From positions 17,493 to 81,492 of the forward strand of contig JAETQH010000013.1 in assembly GCA_021770785.1 (NCBI GenBank): DNA of 64,000 nucleotides. The letters run 5' to 3'. Made by a program: the position numbers and the translations under genes. Numbering within the stretch: position 1 is the stretch's first letter; each line of letters begins with the position of its first letter. Shown in pieces: positions 62,166 through 64,000 of the stretch. The notes beneath the pieces are model-generated. The model saw only the letters and a list, made by a program, of their open reading frames with translations. It was not told the DNA's origin and ran no database searches. The DNA is from Lachnospiraceae bacterium (GTDB lineage: Bacteria > Bacillota > Clostridia > Lachnospirales > Lachnospiraceae).

Positions 62166-62204
62166 AGTTTGCCATTTGGGGCTTCCAGTGCGTAGTAATT
62201 ACAG
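62166..62204 (+). repeat. 39-bp inverted repeat, copy B (candidate oriT part)
   Basis: Reverse complement matches 60938-60976 at 36 of 39 positions. It lies 143 bases before mobC, the normal site of a transfer origin. A hairpin GGGATTG/CAATCCC (62225-62244) follows. Confidence 0.65.
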
Positions 62205-62224
62205 GGGGAAGAATAGCAAGCATA

Positions 62225-62244
62225 GGGATTGAGTACCCAATCCC
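62225..62244 (+). other. Hairpin before mobC, candidate oriT element
   Basis: GGGATTG (62225-62231) and CAATCCC (62238-62244) are perfect inverted copies around AGTACC. Between repeat copy B and the mobilization genes; inverted repeats beside the nick site are usual in oriT regions. Confidence 0.45.
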
Positions 62245-62346
62245 GTATTTTTCCGCTTCCGGCGTACCGTCCGGGCGTGAAAAATGCTTGTTGGGAAGTG
62301 TCCCAAACCCTCTGAAAAATCTAAGGAATGGAAAGGAAGCGGAGCT

Positions 62347-62676
62347 ATGGCAGAGAGAAAACGGGCTATCCAGTTAAAATTTTATGTGACGGAGCAGGAG
62401 CGCACATTGATTGAGGAAAAAATGAAGCTGCTGCAAACGGACAACTTGGGGGCGTACTTACGGAAAATGGCGATTGACGGCTACATTATCCAGTTGGACT
62501 ATACGGCGGTCAAGGAGCAGACGGCAGAGATACAGAAAGTCGGCGTAAACGTCAATCAGATAGCAAAGCGGGTCAACTCCACCGGGAACGCCTACAAAGA
62601 GGACTTAGAGGAAATAAAGGGGGCATTGGATAAGATATGGCAGTTACAAAGATACACCCTATCAAAACTACGCTGA
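62347..62676 (+). CDS. MobC-like relaxosome protein
   Basis: 109 aa. ATG 62347 follows GGAAGCGGAGC; the frame extends to 62284 through the oriT-like region. N-terminal ribbon-helix-helix (KRAIQLKFYVTEQERTLIEEKM), then LRKMAIDGYIIQLDY and VNVNQIAKRVNSTGNAY, the last being the MobC signature. Assists the relaxase in nicking. It overlaps the relaxase gene by 40 bases. Confidence 0.92.
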   Translation: MAERKRAIQLKFYVTEQERTLIEEKMKLLQTDNLGAYLRKMAIDGYIIQLDYTAVKEQTAEIQKVGVNVNQIAKRVNSTGNAYKEDLEEIKGALDKIWQLQRYTLSKLR

Positions 62677-63983
62677 ATAAGGCGATTGATTATATCTGCA
62701 ATCCCGACAAGACGGACAATCAGATTTTGATTTCTTCCTATGGCTGCTCGTATCAGACGGCAGATATTGAGTTCGGCTTTACGCTGTCAAAGGCACGGGA
62801 CAAGGGGGACAACCTCGGACACCATTTAATTCAGTCTTTTGCGCCCGGAGAGGTCAGCTATGAGGAAGCCCACCGCATAGGAAAAGAGCTTGCGGACAAG
62901 GTTCTCGGCGGCAAATATGAGTATGTGCTTACTACCCACATAGACAAGGGGCATATCCATAACCACATCATATTTTGTGCGGTCGATTTTGCGACACACC
63001 GCAAGTACGTTTCCAACAAGAAAAGCTATTATCAGATACGCAATGAGAGTGACAGGCTGTGTAAAGAGCATGGATTGTCAGTCGTCACGCCGGGGCAGGA
63101 CAAAGGAAAGAAATATGCGGAATGGGACGCTGAACGGAAAGGCACAAGTTGGAAAGCGAAGCTGAAAGCCGTAATTGATGATACAATTCCCAAAGCGAAA
63201 GATTTTGAAGATTTCCTGCGGCTCATGGCAGCGGCAGGCTATGAGATCAAGCGGGGGAAGTATGTTTCATTCCGTGCGCCGGGGCAGGAACGCTTCACAC
63301 GTTCTAAGACGCTAGGAGAAGCCTATACAGAGGAAGCCATAACGGAGAGGATTGCCGGAATATACCGGGCGAAGCCGAAACCGTTAAGGCAGGAAAAAGC
63401 GGGTATCTCCATGCTGATTGACATTCAGAACAGTATCAAGGCGGCAGAAAGTAAGGGCTACGAACAGTGGGCGAAGATACACAATCTGAAACAGGCGGCA
63501 AAGACTTTGAATTTCTTAACGGAGCATGACATTTCAGAGTATGAACAGTTGCAGGCGGTTCTTGATGAAGTGCATACGGAAAGCGAAGATACCGCCGCCA
63601 CGCTGAAAGGCTTGGAAAAGAGATTGTCCGACATATCCCTCTTGATGAAAAACATATCCGCATACCAACAGACAAAGGCGGTCTATATGCAGTACAAAAA
63701 GGCAAAGGACAAAGAAAAGTTCCTGCGGGGCAATGAGAGCAGCATTATCATTCACGAAGCAGCCGCTAAGACATTGCAGGCAGCAAAGAACGGCGGGAAG
63801 CTGCCCGACTTTAAGAAGCTGCACATGGAGTACAAGGAGCTGACAGAGAAAAAGGATAAGCTGTATCAAGAGTACGGGAAGCTGAAAAAGAAAGTGAAAC
63901 AGTATGATATGATTAAGCAGAACGTAGACAGCATTTTGCGGCAGGCGAAGCAGCCGGAACGGGACAGGCAGACAGAGAGGTAA
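62637..63983 (+). CDS. Relaxase/mobilization nuclease (MobA/VirD2-like, MOB-P type)
   Basis: 448 aa. Tyr candidates in AIDYICN (motif I) and the three-histidine metal motif HIDKGHIHNHIIF (about residue 100-112), then SYYQIRNESDRLCKEHGLSV. The C-terminal half is a Lys/Glu/Gln-rich coiled region. It nicks oriT and pilots the strand during conjugation. The gene is complete, with its stop at 63981-63983. Further element genes should follow beyond the window. Confidence 0.93.
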   Translation: MAVTKIHPIKTTLNKAIDYICNPDKTDNQILISSYGCSYQTADIEFGFTLSKARDKGDNLGHHLIQSFAPGEVSYEEAHRIGKELADKVLGGKYEYVLTTHIDKGHIHNHIIFCAVDFATHRKYVSNKKSYYQIRNESDRLCKEHGLSVVTPGQDKGKKYAEWDAERKGTSWKAKLKAVIDDTIPKAKDFEDFLRLMAAAGYEIKRGKYVSFRAPGQERFTRSKTLGEAYTEEAITERIAGIYRAKPKPLRQEKAGISMLIDIQNSIKAAESKGYEQWAKIHNLKQAAKTLNFLTEHDISEYEQLQAVLDEVHTESEDTAATLKGLEKRLSDISLLMKNISAYQQTKAVYMQYKKAKDKEKFLRGNESSIIIHEAAAKTLQAAKNGGKLPDFKKLHMEYKELTEKKDKLYQEYGKLKKKVKQYDMIKQNVDSILRQAKQPERDRQTER

Positions 63984-64000
63984 TGCGGACAGTTAGGACG

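Larger units (their letters stand above)
57690..64000. mobile_element. Integrative mobilizable or conjugative element, left part
   Basis: Continuous set of transfer and maintenance genes: TndX-like recombinase, DUF6870-like protein, Tn916-type HTH and sigma-like proteins, XRE repressor, SymE-like protein, MobC and relaxase. It interrupts a host ABC transporter gene on the left and runs past the window end. Base composition is higher in GC with different codon choice than the host sequence. Whether it encodes its own mating machinery (ICE) or only mobilization (IME) cannot be seen. Confidence 0.88.

Overview
The window looks like a chromosome segment of a Gram-positive anaerobe of the Clostridia, most likely a gut Lachnospiraceae member. 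The reasons are strong AGGAGG-type ribosome sites, frequent TTG/GTG starts, the order rbgA-lepB-rnhB-ylqG-like-ylqH-like-yraN, a paired type II topoisomerase, and several families typical of that group (CdaR-like regulator, MsmX-type ATPase, oleate hydratase). The genus cannot be fixed by eye.

Bases 1-16,400 are a dense, mostly co-directional housekeeping block: ribosome assembly GTPase, signal peptidase, RNase HII, flagellar-export-like proteins (FliK-like, FlhB C-terminus-like), YraN, PgeF, an M42 peptidase, a GntR/ABC transporter operon of YtrA type with its own promoter and operator, a PDZ/DUF512 protein, Der, PlsY, GpsA, a dUTPase and a phosphoribosyltransferase. Bases 16,600-32,230 hold an orphan MsmX-type sugar ABC ATPase, a CdaR-like regulator, a ParE/ParC-like topoisomerase pair, a CPBP protease, SbcD-SbcC, a lipoprotein, a convergent histidine kinase/LytTR regulator pair and a TrmH methyltransferase. 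Bases 32,570-38,835 are glutamate synthase gltB-gltD, separated by two tandem 85-bp hairpin repeats.

From 38,840 the sequence is richer in accessory features. There is an unannotated 28-aa membrane peptide gene with an antisense promoter (candidate type I toxin-antitoxin), a TetR regulator, a 158-bp MITE just upstream of oleate hydratase, and two copies of a ~320-bp palindromic element flanking a C39-like peptidase gene. These are followed by a membrane coiled-coil protein, an M3 oligopeptidase behind a possible pseudoknot leader, and an alpha-galactoside import and cleavage operon with a divergent AraC regulator. The sugar operon has no ATPase of its own, so the MsmX-type ATPase at 16.6 kb is the natural partner.

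Bases 53,960-57,700 contain decayed sequence (a broken YdeI/OmpD-associated gene), a VanZ-like protein, a VanR/VanS-like two-component system, and the first 42 codons of an ABC transporter ATPase. That ATPase gene is cut inside its Walker A motif by an integrative element that runs off the right end of the window. The element carries a TndX-type large serine recombinase at its left end, Tn916-type regulatory genes (sigma-like and HTH), an XRE repressor with a divergent operator, a SymE-like protein, MobC and a MOB relaxase. A 39-bp sequence occurs in it twice in inverted orientation, one copy just upstream of the mobilization genes. No rRNA, tRNA or CRISPR array was seen. All calls come from reading the sequence; no database search was run.
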